This document shows positions 54,636 through 63,208 of a stretch of DNA of 64,000 bases, piece after piece. The notes below the pieces were generated by a model. That model was not told the DNA's origin, did no database searches, and was given only the letters and a program-made list of their open reading frames with translations. The translations under genes were made by a program, and so were the position numbers. Positions within the stretch are counted from its first letter, which is position 1; each line of letters starts with the position of its first letter. Source of the stretch: Bin5 sp965261695 (GTDB lineage Bacteria > Chloroflexota > Anaerolineae > Caldilineales > Caldilineaceae); assembly GCA_965261695.1 (NCBI GenBank), contig OZ253474.1:1612001-1676000 (forward strand), read 5' to 3'.

Positions 54636-55517
54636 TCAATCCTGCCAGACGATGTTGTGGAACAGATCCGGCTCCTGGTACGCGCCGGGGGCGGGATAGG
54701 CGCGGGTGTAGCTTTCGTAGCGGGAGAGACGCTTGCGCAGCGGTTTTGGCAGCGCGCGCAAGGTGGATGGACCGCCGCTGTACTGGCTGGCATGGGCGCG
54801 GCTGGCGCGTTCTTTGCGCGCAAGATAGGCGCTCACGTCGATGCGCGCGTGGATCGGCATTTCCCAGGCGGCGATCTGCACCAAGTCGACATCTTTGTTG
54901 CGCCCCACCTGTCGGGGATTGCGGCCGGTCAGCTGCATGAACTTCACAATCCAGCGCAACATACGCTTGTCAAAGCAGGTGTAGTAGAGCTTCTGCGGGC
55001 GGTGGGGCGGCAGTCCCGGGCCGTCCGGGAGCGCGGGCGTCGCGGTTGCCTGTCCTGCCGCATAGAAGGCGGCCGTCACCGCCTCGCAACAGCGGATGTG
55101 ATCGGGATGGCCGTAGCCGCCGTAGGGGTCGTGGGTGATGACGACTTGGGGTTTCAAGCGGCGGATGTAATCGACCAGCTCTGCCGCCAACCGCTCGATC
55201 GGCTGCTGCATCAGCGCCCTGGGGTGCGCATTGTCAGGAGAGCCGCGCATGCCGCTGTCGCGGTAGGGCAGATTCCAGATGCTGGCGACGCCCAATTCGA
55301 CCGCGGCGCGGGCAAGTTCCTCGCTCCGCTCCTGCGCCAAGGTGCGTCCGTCCTGGCGTTGGTGGTTCTCGTTGACGGAGCCGGCGTCACCGTCGGTGGC
55401 GATGATGACGTGTACCTGCGCGCCCTGCGCCGCGTAACGGGCCAACGTTCCCCCCGGCCCAAAGCTCTCGTCGTCAGGGTGGGCAAAAACGCCCAGAAGT
55501 GCCTGTGATCTGTTCAT
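54636..55517 (-). CDS. PIG-L family deacetylase
   Basis: 293 residues. LLGVFAHPDDESFGPGGTLA has the AHPDDE metal/catalytic motif, VHVIIATDGDAG follows, and THDPYGGYGHPDH supplies the third ligand. PIG-L enzymes remove N-acetyl groups from GlcNAc conjugates; bacterial relatives act in mycothiol, bacillithiol or lipid sugar pathways. Substrate not determinable. Start ATG 55517. Downstream is the spermidine-synthase-like gene's end (45 bases). Confidence 0.88.
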   Translation of the reverse strand: MNRSQALLGVFAHPDDESFGPGGTLARYAAQGAQVHVIIATDGDAGSVNENHQRQDGRTLAQERSEELARAAVELGVASIWNLPYRDSGMRGSPDNAHPRALMQQPIERLAAELVDYIRRLKPQVVITHDPYGGYGHPDHIRCCEAVTAAFYAAGQATATPALPDGPGLPPHRPQKLYYTCFDKRMLRWIVKFMQLTGRNPRQVGRNKDVDLVQIAAWEMPIHARIDVSAYLARKERASRAHASQYSGGPSTLRALPKPLRKRLSRYESYTRAYPAPGAYQEPDLFHNIVWQD

Positions 55518-55562
55518 ATCGTTTTTCTCACTCGTTTGCGCGTTGCCAAGGAAAGATATTCG

Positions 55563-57164
55563 CTAGTTGCCGGCAGACTGCACCGGCGCCTGCAGTTCTG
55601 CTCTGCTACGTAAGAAACTCCAGATGACGCGGTGCACCAGTTGCTCGACCGGCGCGCGGTCGTCGGTCAGAATGGGCGTCCCCGCGGGCGGAGCGGCCTG
55701 CCTCATGCGGGAGGAACTCTGCAAGGCGAACTGGCGGAACTCGTGCGGCAATGAGGAGGGCAGCGCCGCGAAATTGGCGGCCACCTTGTCCAGGGGAATC
55801 GGCTGGATGGCGGCGACGACCAGGGAGTTGCCCAGATCGTCCGCCGGACCCGGTTCGTCCACGACCAGCACGGCAGGGAACACCTGGGCCAGCGTCGCGG
55901 CCAGCGCATCGACGAGGGCAAAGTCGGTCGCTGAACGCCCGACATTGATCGCCAGGACGCCGCGTTCACTCATATGCGCCCGCGCCAGGCGGAAGAACTC
56001 AACCGTCGTCAGGTGGAACGGGATATAGGGCGGTCTGTAGGCGTCGACCAGCACGATGTCGAAGATGGCGTCCTGCGGCTGGTCGTGCAGCCAGCGCCGA
56101 CCGTCGGCGGCCACCGCGGTCAGATTGGGCTGGGTCATACCGAAATAGCGCCGCCCCACCTCGATAATCTGTGGATCCAGCTCGACGCCGACGATTTCGA
56201 CCGGGCCGTATATCTCAGTGTACAGATTAGGCGCCGTTCCGGCGGCCAGGCCGATCACCAACACGCGCTCGTGCGCATCGAGGCCGCCTTGGGCGCGAAA
56301 AAGCGGCGCCAGCAGGAAATAGTCCCAAATCCCCTGGCTGAGCAGGCTGTCGGGATGGAAGACGCTATGGATGCCCACGCCTTCATTCAACTGGAGATGG
56401 CGCTCGCTCCCCCAAGCCCGCACAACAATGTAGTTGTAGAGAGATTCGTCTTCATATAGAATTGGGCTGTCATCCTGGCCGTCCGATTGGGCGCGCACGC
56501 TGCCGGGATCCAGCAGCGCCAGCGTCAGTGTGGCGCCGAGCGCCAGCAGTGACAGGCCGTAAAGCCGCCGGCTTCGACTGTTCACGAGCGCGGTCAACAG
56601 CGTAACGGTCAGTAGCCAGAGGGCCAGCAGGTAGAAGCTCCAGCGGGTTCCGTAGGCCGGAATGAGCCAGAGAACGGGCAAGAATGTGCCGATGATGCCG
56701 CCGCAGGTTCCGATGGCGTAGAGCCGCCCGGCGACGCGGCCCGTCTGCTGCAGATCGGAGACGGCCAGGCGCACCGCCCACGGGCTGACAGCGCCCAGCA
56801 GGATCACGGGCAGGCTGAAGAGCAACAGGACGACGAGCAGGGCGCCGGCGAGCAGGCCCGGCAGATAGTCGTTCAGCCCCACCGCTGCCAGACGCAACAC
56901 GGGAGGACTGACGGCCGGGGTCAGCGCAACGCCCAGCCCGGCGACAGCGGAAAGCGTCAACAGGCCGCCGAGGCTGGGGAAGCGGTCAGCCAGTTTGCCG
57001 CCCAGCCAGGCGCCCACGGCCAGGTAGAACAGGATCAGGCCGATCAGGGCTGCCCAAACGATCTGGCTGTTACCGAACCAGGGTTCCAGCAGACGGGCGG
57101 CGCTCAATTCGACGCCTAGCGTGACTGCGCCCGCGGTGAAGACGAGCAACATGAGAGATTTCAT
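55563..57164 (-). CDS. Membrane-fused spermidine-synthase-like protein
   Basis: 533 residues from ATG 57164 (MKSLMLLVFTAGAVTLGVEL); a longer in-frame ORF back to 57524 is low-complexity. Seven to eight TM helices come first (MFS-like glimpses such as GGKLADRFPSLG), then a Rossmann methyltransferase/spermidine-synthase-like domain: VLVIGLAAGTAPN, VVLVDAYRPPYIP and ILTDDRAPVE near the end. Members of this fusion family are common and their aminopropyl-transfer activity is unproven. Membrane part probably anchors or delivers substrate. Confidence 0.85.
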   Translation of the reverse strand: MKSLMLLVFTAGAVTLGVELSAARLLEPWFGNSQIVWAALIGLILFYLAVGAWLGGKLADRFPSLGGLLTLSAVAGLGVALTPAVSPPVLRLAAVGLNDYLPGLLAGALLVVLLLFSLPVILLGAVSPWAVRLAVSDLQQTGRVAGRLYAIGTCGGIIGTFLPVLWLIPAYGTRWSFYLLALWLLTVTLLTALVNSRSRRLYGLSLLALGATLTLALLDPGSVRAQSDGQDDSPILYEDESLYNYIVVRAWGSERHLQLNEGVGIHSVFHPDSLLSQGIWDYFLLAPLFRAQGGLDAHERVLVIGLAAGTAPNLYTEIYGPVEIVGVELDPQIIEVGRRYFGMTQPNLTAVAADGRRWLHDQPQDAIFDIVLVDAYRPPYIPFHLTTVEFFRLARAHMSERGVLAINVGRSATDFALVDALAATLAQVFPAVLVVDEPGPADDLGNSLVVAAIQPIPLDKVAANFAALPSSLPHEFRQFALQSSSRMRQAAPPAGTPILTDDRAPVEQLVHRVIWSFLRSRAELQAPVQSAGN

Positions 57165-57394
57165 ACGGGAGCGATTTGGTAGCTGCGGTGACGCCCACGG
57201 AACTGTTTTACAGTATAGCACATCGAAGGTGGGGGAAGTGAGAGCCAGTGCCACCAGCAGACGGGGTGTGCGTCCGGCAGCCGCCGACTCCATGATTCGG
57301 GACAGTTGAAGGCGGTCGGACTCAGTGACGTGAGACGTGAGACGTGAGAGCGATTCTCCCTCCTCTTGACGCACTTCTGACAAAGGGGGACGTG

Positions 57395-58483
57395 ATGAGC
57401 AAGACGCACACACAAAGCGAAGCGGAAGCGCCCTTGACGATTGGCCCGATCGCTCTCTTTGGGTCGGGGGAGACGGCGCCGGGCGCCTATCGGATCCACG
57501 AGCGGGTGATGCGCCGGTTGGCAACGCCCGTGGCGGTGGCTATTCTGGAGACGCCGGCCGGTTTCGAGCTAAACTCCCCCGCCGTCGCCGGTAAGGTCGG
57601 CGCTTATCTGGAGCGTCATCTGCGCAACTTTTCACCGCAGGTTTCGATCGTACCGGCGCGCAAGCGCGGCACGCAGTTCGACCCCGACGACCCGGCGTTG
57701 GCCGCGCCGCTGTTTGAGAGCGATTATCTCTTCATGGGGCCGGGCAGCCCCTCCTACACGGTGCGCCAGCTGCGCGACAGCTATGCCTGGCATGCGTTGC
57801 GCGCCCGTCACCGGCAGGGCGCGGCCATCTGCTTTTCCAGCGCGACGACGGTCGCGTCCGGCCGCTACACGCTGCCGGTCTATGAGATTTACAAGGTCGG
57901 CCAGGACCTCCATTGGATCGATGGGCTGGCCTTTTTCGACGACTTCGGCCTGCGGCTGAGCGTCATTCCGCACTGGAACAACAACGACGGCGGCCAGGAA
58001 CTGGACACCAGCCGCTGTTACATGGGTAAGCCGCGCTTCGACGAGTTGTTGCAACTGCTGCCGTCGGATGTGACGGTTCTGGGCATTGATGAGAACACTG
58101 GCGTGGTGATCGAGCCGGCGGCGGGCGTTTGTGAGCTTGTGGGCCAGGGCAGCGCCACCGTCCTGTCGTCCGCCGGGGAGCAGGTGTTTGACAGGGGGGC
58201 GCGTTTTCCGGTTGCCGCGCTTGGGGATTGGCGTCTGCCGGCACCACCGCAGGAGGGCATCCCGGCAGAGATATGGCAGCGGGCCTGTGCGGCGCAGTCC
58301 ACGGCTGAAGAGCCGGTGGAGACGCCGACGCCGCGGTCGATATTAGCCCTGGCCGAACGGCGTCAGGCCGCGCGCGCGGCGCGCGACTGGGCCGCCGCCG
58401 ACGCGCTGCGGGATGAGATCGCTGGGCTGGGTTGGCAGGTGCACGACACGCCGGAGGGGCCGCGCCTGGAGAAGGTGGAGTGA
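57395..58483 (+). CDS. Glutamine-amidotransferase-like protein fused to CysRS-type tail
   Basis: 362 residues; AAAGGGGGA precedes ATG 57395. The first ~300 residues look like the type-1 glutamine-amidotransferase-like (cyanophycinase/peptidase S51) fold: IALFGSGETAPGAYRIHE at the start, FMGPGSPSYTVRQL, ICFSSATTVASG, PHWNNNDGG, LGIDENTGVVI. The last ~50 residues (RQAARAARDWAAADALRDEI, then DTPEGPRLEK) match the C-terminal helical end of cysteinyl-tRNA synthetase, normally preceded by the anticodon domain. Fusion of the two is unusual. The catalytic Ser and Asp are suggestive only. Confidence 0.75.
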   Translation: MSKTHTQSEAEAPLTIGPIALFGSGETAPGAYRIHERVMRRLATPVAVAILETPAGFELNSPAVAGKVGAYLERHLRNFSPQVSIVPARKRGTQFDPDDPALAAPLFESDYLFMGPGSPSYTVRQLRDSYAWHALRARHRQGAAICFSSATTVASGRYTLPVYEIYKVGQDLHWIDGLAFFDDFGLRLSVIPHWNNNDGGQELDTSRCYMGKPRFDELLQLLPSDVTVLGIDENTGVVIEPAAGVCELVGQGSATVLSSAGEQVFDRGARFPVAALGDWRLPAPPQEGIPAEIWQRACAAQSTAEEPVETPTPRSILALAERRQAARAARDWAAADALRDEIAGLGWQVHDTPEGPRLEKVE

Positions 58484-58510
58484 GTCAGCCTTTCAAGCAA
58501 GGACTTCACG

Positions 58511-61500
58511 ATGGCCAGTAATGACAGGTTATTCCGAGATTACATCAAGAGTCTTCAAACAAATCTTTCGCTGGGCAATGCCACCGAACACACGCACAGG
58601 ACGGTGCTTAAGTCACTGCTTGAATCGGTTGGCGATCACGTCACGGCGACCAACGAGCCGAAGCGGGTCGAGTGCGGCGCTCCAGATTTTGTTGTAACCA
58701 AGACGCTTCACAATCCGTTCATCGTCGGGTACGTTGAGGCGAAAGACGCAGGTTACGATCTTGAACAGATAGAGCGGGACAGTAAGCGCGTCAACCCATC
58801 GACTACCAATGGGCGGCAGTTCAAGCGATACAGAGAGTCGCTGCCCAACCTTCTGCTGACCAACTACACCGAGTTTCGCTGGTACGTGGATGGAGAACCG
58901 CGCATGAACGCCTGTCTCGCGACCGTCAAGAGCGACGGCAGGTTGTCCCGGAATCCAGCGGAGTTTTCCAAGTTCAACGAGCTATTGTGGGAGTTTCTGA
59001 ATAGAACACCAGAGCGCATCGCCAGCCCAGTTGACCTTGCCCAGCGTATGGCGAGGCTCACCCACATGATACGCAGTGTCATCGAGGAGGGATTCAAACA
59101 GGACCATGTGTCTCAAGACGTGGAAGACCTGTACGACGCTACCAAGAGCGTGCTGGTTCCCGACCTGACTGAAGAGGAGTTCGCCGATATGTTCGCCCAG
59201 ACGCTGGCCTATGGCCTGTTCGCGGCCAGAGTCAATCACACCGTAGGCGCCTTCTGCAGGCAGAACGCGGCACACCAGATCCCGGCGACAAATCCTTTCT
59301 TACAGCAACTGTTCTCGACGGTCACAGGCCCGACTTTAGACGACGAGCCGTTCGTCAGCTTCGTGGATGATCTGACCCAGCTTCTTGGCAGCGCGGACAT
59401 GGAGGCCATACTGTCCGATTTCGGCAAGAGAGCGGCGCATCAGGACCCGATCATGCACTTCTACGAACCTTTCCTTGCTGCCTATGACCCCTCATTGCGC
59501 GAGCAACTCGGGGTGTACTACACGCCGGAGCCGGTCGTATCGTACATCGTGCGCTCCGTTGACTATCTGCTGCGTCAGTGCTTCGACTGCCCCACCGGCT
59601 TGGCTGACCATGTGATGACCAATTATGAATATGCCGTAGACGACCAGGGCAAAACAGCCCAGGCCCGTTCGCACCGTGTCCTCGTGCTGGATCCCGCTTG
59701 CGGCACAGGTACGTTTCTCTACGCGGTCATCGATCACATCAGGGAATACTACCGCAGTAGTGGTAATGCCGGTATGTGGAACGGGTATGTCAAAGAGCAT
59801 CTGCTGAAGCGGCTGTTCGGATTCGAACTGCTGATGGCTCCCTACGCCATGTCTCATCTCAAATTGGGGATGCAGCTCGCCGCCAAAGACTTGCCTGCCG
59901 AAGGCCGATCAGAATGGTCATACGAGTTCGACAGCAGCGAGCGTCTCGGCGTCTACCTGACCAACTCCCTGGAAGAGACCGAGAGGAAACCGATAAATTA
60001 CCTTGGCCCGCTGCGCGTGATTACGGAGGAGGCCACCGCCGCGACCGAGATCAAGCGCAGACTTCCGATCATGGTTGTGTTGGGAAACCCTCCATACTCG
60101 GGACATTCAGCCAACGCCAGCCGCAAAGAAGGCAAACTCACATGGATCGGGAAGCTAATAGAGGACTACAAGATGGTTGATGGCAAGCGCCTTGGCGAGA
60201 AGAATCCCAAGTGGTTACAGGATGACTATGTGAAGTTCATCCGTTTTGGCCAGAGGCGCATTGAGCAGTCCGGCGCGGGCATTCTGGCGTTCATCACCAA
60301 CAACTCCTACCTGGACAACCCGACCTTCCGGGGCATGAGGCAGCAGTTGATGGACACCTTCACCGACATCTACCTGCTCGACCTGCACGGCAACGCCAAG
60401 AAGAAGGAACGCGCCCCCGACGGCAGCCCCGATCAGAACGTCTTTGTTATCCAGCAGGGGGTTTCCATCGCCCTGTTCGTCAAGCAGGAGGGCAAGAGCG
60501 GCCAGGCCATCGTGCATCACGCCGACCTGTGGGGGTTACGCGCCAGCAAGTACAAAGCCCTATCCGCTTCGGATGTGTCAACGACGGCATGGAAGAGAAT
60601 CGCGCCAGCATCGCCCAACTATATGTTCAAGCCCTGGAACAGCGAACTTGAGGAAGAGTACCAGCAGTGGCCCAAAATTACCGAGATCATGCCGGTCAAC
60701 TCGGTCGGTGTCGTCACCGCGCGTGACAAGCTGACGATTCACTGGTCTCAAGCCGATTTGATGGAAGTCGCGAAGGATTTTGCTCGCCTGCCACCCGAAA
60801 CGGCCAGGGACAGATACAACCTGGGCAAGGACTCTCCAGACTGGAATGTTCAGCGGGCGCAGGACGACCTGAATCGTTCCGGCTTGAATGATGAATTTGT
60901 GACGCCGATCCTTTACCGCCCATTTGATACCAAGTACACGTACTACACAGGCAACAGCCGTGGGTTCATCTGCCGGCCGCGCCCGGAAGTTATGCGTCAC
61001 ATGATAGCAGGAGGCAATCTGGGGGTATCAACCACCCGCTCAATTGAATTACAGGGTGGGTTTGAGCATGTTTTCGTAAGCAAGCAAATTACGCAGCATC
61101 ACACAGTGTCGCTAAAGGAAGTAAACTACCTCTATCCCCTTTACATCTATCCTTCGGAACAAGAAATCGCCGCGAATCTCTACAGCCCCAACGTCCGCAA
61201 GCCAAACATCTCCCCCGCCTTTACTGCAAACATGGAACAAAGTCTGGGGCTGCTATTCATCAACGAGGGCGAGGGCGATCTCCAGGAATCCTTTGGCCCA
61301 GAAGACGCGCTTCACTACATCTACGCCGTCTTCCACTCGCCGACCTATCGCCAGCGATACGATCAGTTTCTGCGCGCCGACTTCCCCCGCGTTCCCTGCA
61401 TTGACGACATCGAGTTGTTCCGGGCGCTGGTCGGGTTGGGCCGGCAGCTCACGCAACTCCACCTGATGGAGTCTCCCACGCTTAACCAGACAGAGATAGG

Positions 61501-61864
61501 ATTCCCTGTCCCTGGGGACTATGTTGTCGAAAGTGGCCATCCCAAGTATGTATCTCCGGGCAGTTCATTGCCCGGCCAGAAGGCGCCGATAGAGAAGGGC
61601 AGGGTCTACATCAGCAAAGACAACAGCAGATCCGGCAAACGCGGGCAGTACTTTGAGGGCATATCGCCGGATGTATGGGAGTTTCGCATCGGCGGCTATC
61701 AGCCCATGGAGAAATGGCTGAAAGACCGCAAGAGCCGCGTTCTATCCTTCGACGACCTGGACCACTACCGACGCATAGGGTTTGCGCTGGCCGAGACGGG
61801 GCGGCTGATGGAGGAGGTCGATGTAGCGATTGAGGATGCAGGCGGGTTGTTCAAAGAGGGTTAG
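58511..61864 (+). CDS. Single-chain restriction-modification enzyme (type IIG/ISP-like) with N6-adenine methyltransferase
   Basis: 1117 residues. N-terminal nuclease: GAPDFVV (Asp59) and VGYVEAKD (Glu76-x-Lys78), a PD-(D/E)XK pattern. The central methyltransferase has motif I DPACGTGTFLYAV (Asp394) and motif IV NPPYSG (Asn526), typical of N6-adenine methyltransferases of Eco57I type. The C-terminal part (LHYIYAVFHSPTYRQRYDQFL) resembles the target-recognition region of LlaBIII/type ISP enzymes; no helicase motif is seen between. It starts 28 bases after the previous stop; AAGGACTTCACG-like site upstream. B3-like protein on the opposite strand nearby. Confidence 0.85.
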   Translation: MASNDRLFRDYIKSLQTNLSLGNATEHTHRTVLKSLLESVGDHVTATNEPKRVECGAPDFVVTKTLHNPFIVGYVEAKDAGYDLEQIERDSKRVNPSTTNGRQFKRYRESLPNLLLTNYTEFRWYVDGEPRMNACLATVKSDGRLSRNPAEFSKFNELLWEFLNRTPERIASPVDLAQRMARLTHMIRSVIEEGFKQDHVSQDVEDLYDATKSVLVPDLTEEEFADMFAQTLAYGLFAARVNHTVGAFCRQNAAHQIPATNPFLQQLFSTVTGPTLDDEPFVSFVDDLTQLLGSADMEAILSDFGKRAAHQDPIMHFYEPFLAAYDPSLREQLGVYYTPEPVVSYIVRSVDYLLRQCFDCPTGLADHVMTNYEYAVDDQGKTAQARSHRVLVLDPACGTGTFLYAVIDHIREYYRSSGNAGMWNGYVKEHLLKRLFGFELLMAPYAMSHLKLGMQLAAKDLPAEGRSEWSYEFDSSERLGVYLTNSLEETERKPINYLGPLRVITEEATAATEIKRRLPIMVVLGNPPYSGHSANASRKEGKLTWIGKLIEDYKMVDGKRLGEKNPKWLQDDYVKFIRFGQRRIEQSGAGILAFITNNSYLDNPTFRGMRQQLMDTFTDIYLLDLHGNAKKKERAPDGSPDQNVFVIQQGVSIALFVKQEGKSGQAIVHHADLWGLRASKYKALSASDVSTTAWKRIAPASPNYMFKPWNSELEEEYQQWPKITEIMPVNSVGVVTARDKLTIHWSQADLMEVAKDFARLPPETARDRYNLGKDSPDWNVQRAQDDLNRSGLNDEFVTPILYRPFDTKYTYYTGNSRGFICRPRPEVMRHMIAGGNLGVSTTRSIELQGGFEHVFVSKQITQHHTVSLKEVNYLYPLYIYPSEQEIAANLYSPNVRKPNISPAFTANMEQSLGLLFINEGEGDLQESFGPEDALHYIYAVFHSPTYRQRYDQFLRADFPRVPCIDDIELFRALVGLGRQLTQLHLMESPTLNQTEIGFPVPGDYVVESGHPKYVSPGSSLPGQKAPIEKGRVYISKDNSRSGKRGQYFEGISPDVWEFRIGGYQPMEKWLKDRKSRVLSFDDLDHYRRIGFALAETGRLMEEVDVAIEDAGGLFKEG

Positions 61865-62042
61865 CGGCACCGATATGCAAGAACTGATAGGTAGTAGTCT
61901 CAAAGTAAGTGGTGAGGCAAAGTTTTTTTCTGAATTAGGCTTTTTGATTCGGAGATTGCCATGACCAACGCGTGGAATGAAATTACTCCGTTTCGTATTT
62001 TGTAAACCACTTACAATTCGACCACTACCTGAAAGTCTTGCA
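61865..62042. other. AT-rich intergenic stretch
   Basis: No gene recognised. TTTTTTTCTG at 61922-61931 follows the methyltransferase stop but without a good hairpin before it. Confidence 0.4.
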
Positions 62043-62261
62043 TTAACAGTCTTTCGAGTTGACTTTTATCAAAGAAAATAGAAATGCAAAAGGCTTACGG
62101 AATTTCCATAGCACCATCCACACATTTGCAAAATGCTGGCCTAGAGTTGAATGCGGCCTTTGGGGTTCAAGAGAATCTTCAGCATAGCTTTCTTCAGAAT
62201 CGTACTCTGTCGTAATTCTGATCTTAGTAAATTCGACTTCTTGCCGTTTCGGAGTTTTCAT
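62043..62261 (-). CDS. Hypothetical protein, 72 residues
   Basis: Low-GC, charged N-terminal part (RQEVEFTKIRITTEYDSEES) and a hydrophobic C-terminal segment (VWMVLWKFRKPFAFLFSLI), possibly a membrane end. Start overlaps the upstream stop by ATGA, so it is coupled to the B3-like gene. No family recognised. Confidence 0.45.
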   Translation of the reverse strand: MKTPKRQEVEFTKIRITTEYDSEESYAEDSLEPQRPHSTLGQHFANVWMVLWKFRKPFAFLFSLIKVNSKDC

Positions 62262-62848
62262 GAGTCCTTTTTCCTTTCAATAGAAGTTTCCATTGCTAAC
62301 TGAGTTGCTTTCTTTGAGTCTGGTCGTCCAAAATCCAGATAGAAATTCCCATCACGCTTGCGAAACGCAATATCAGAGCGGCCATATTGGTCAAGTAGCT
62401 CTTTCGTGACTGGCTCGTTCCACTCAATACCCAGCCGACGTCGCAGGTATCTACCGAGCGTGCTTAGTCGTCCGACCGTTACCAATTGCTTAGTCTGTAT
62501 GCCAGTTATCTTCATAACTAAGGTTTGACCATCATCCGTCCGTACCGAGAATTTCTCCAGCCGCGGCGGAAAGAACGACCATTGCTCACGACGCAGATAG
62601 ATCACACACTGTCCATCAGTAAATCCTGAATGCATACACAGATTGATGCCATGCCGTTCCGGAACCTCCTGCGTTCTGTAGTTTAAGATTGACAATGAAA
62701 TCTCATCATCATATTCCACGAATGGAAGGAGCTTCTGATTTACTGTGTCTTCGTCCGATTCAGATAATTCCTCAATAAGAATAGACAGGCCATCACGAAC
62801 AGTGATGAGGAATTTCATCCAAGCACGATCTTGTTTTGACATTTGCAT
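62258..62848 (-). CDS. NgoFVII-type (B3-like) C-terminal domain protein
   Basis: 196 residues; GGAGAAAA just upstream of ATG 62848 (a second ATG at 62842 is possible). The segment LGRYLRRRLGIEWNEPVTKE then LLDQYGRSDIAF and NFYLDFGRPD matches the DNA-binding B3-like domain at the C terminus of PLD-type restriction enzymes such as NgoFVII, by pattern; the PLD nuclease domain (HxK repeats) is absent. So it may be a free-standing DNA-binding or target-recognition piece. The N-terminal ~70 residues are acidic and unassigned. It is low in GC and lies beside the restriction-modification gene, facing it. Confidence 0.65.
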   Translation of the reverse strand: MQMSKQDRAWMKFLITVRDGLSILIEELSESDEDTVNQKLLPFVEYDDEISLSILNYRTQEVPERHGINLCMHSGFTDGQCVIYLRREQWSFFPPRLEKFSVRTDDGQTLVMKITGIQTKQLVTVGRLSTLGRYLRRRLGIEWNEPVTKELLDQYGRSDIAFRKRDGNFYLDFGRPDSKKATQLAMETSIERKKDS

Positions 62849-62859
62849 TTTTCTCCAGT

Positions 62860-62996
62860 GTATGGTAACCTTTATGCGTTATAAACGCAGAGGATCTCTA
62901 AAGGTTACTCGCGTTTAAAGAGATAAGCGCAAGAGCGCGATTCTCGTTCTGGTAAGCAGGCTGTCCTTCCTTGGCGGGTCCGGCAGCCTGCTTTTC
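62860..62996 (+). ncRNA. Candidate structured RNA with three-way junction and terminator
   Basis: GTAACCTTTA (62865-62874) pairs with TAAAGGTTAC (62899-62908). Inside, TGCGTT-ATA-AACGCA (62875-62889) and GAG-GAT-CTC (62890-62898) are two adjoining hairpins, so all 44 bases form a three-way junction without unpaired linkers. A second stem area TCGCG...CGCGA follows (62909-62940). AAGCAGGCTG (62954-62963) with CAGCCTGCTT (62984-62993) and TTTTCTC then form a Rho-independent terminator on the plus strand. No plus-strand gene precedes it. It may be an sRNA, or an operator/leader for the minus-strand B3-like gene read the other way. TTGACA at 62836 is partly coding for that gene. Confidence 0.5.
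62954..62996 (+). terminator. Rho-independent terminator, plus strand
   Basis: A 10-pair perfect stem (62954-62963 with 62984-62993) around a 20-base loop, followed by TTTTCTC. In the minus direction the tract is only TT, so it is a plus-strand terminator. It serves no known plus-strand gene in the window other than the candidate RNA. Confidence 0.75.
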
Positions 62997-63208
62997 TCAT
63001 TCTAACGGTATTATACCACAAGTCCTAATGAAGTTCCAAGTTCATTACACTTTTAAGAACAGAGGGTAAAAAAAATTCCGGCCGCATGGTCAACGACTAA
63101 ATTATCCCGTCACCCTCTACTCCATACGTGAAGGGAAACTCTTCCTCTATAGATATTCTTCGAATATACAACAGCTGTTCCCTGCTTGTCAAATTTGCGT
63201 CCGTCCCG

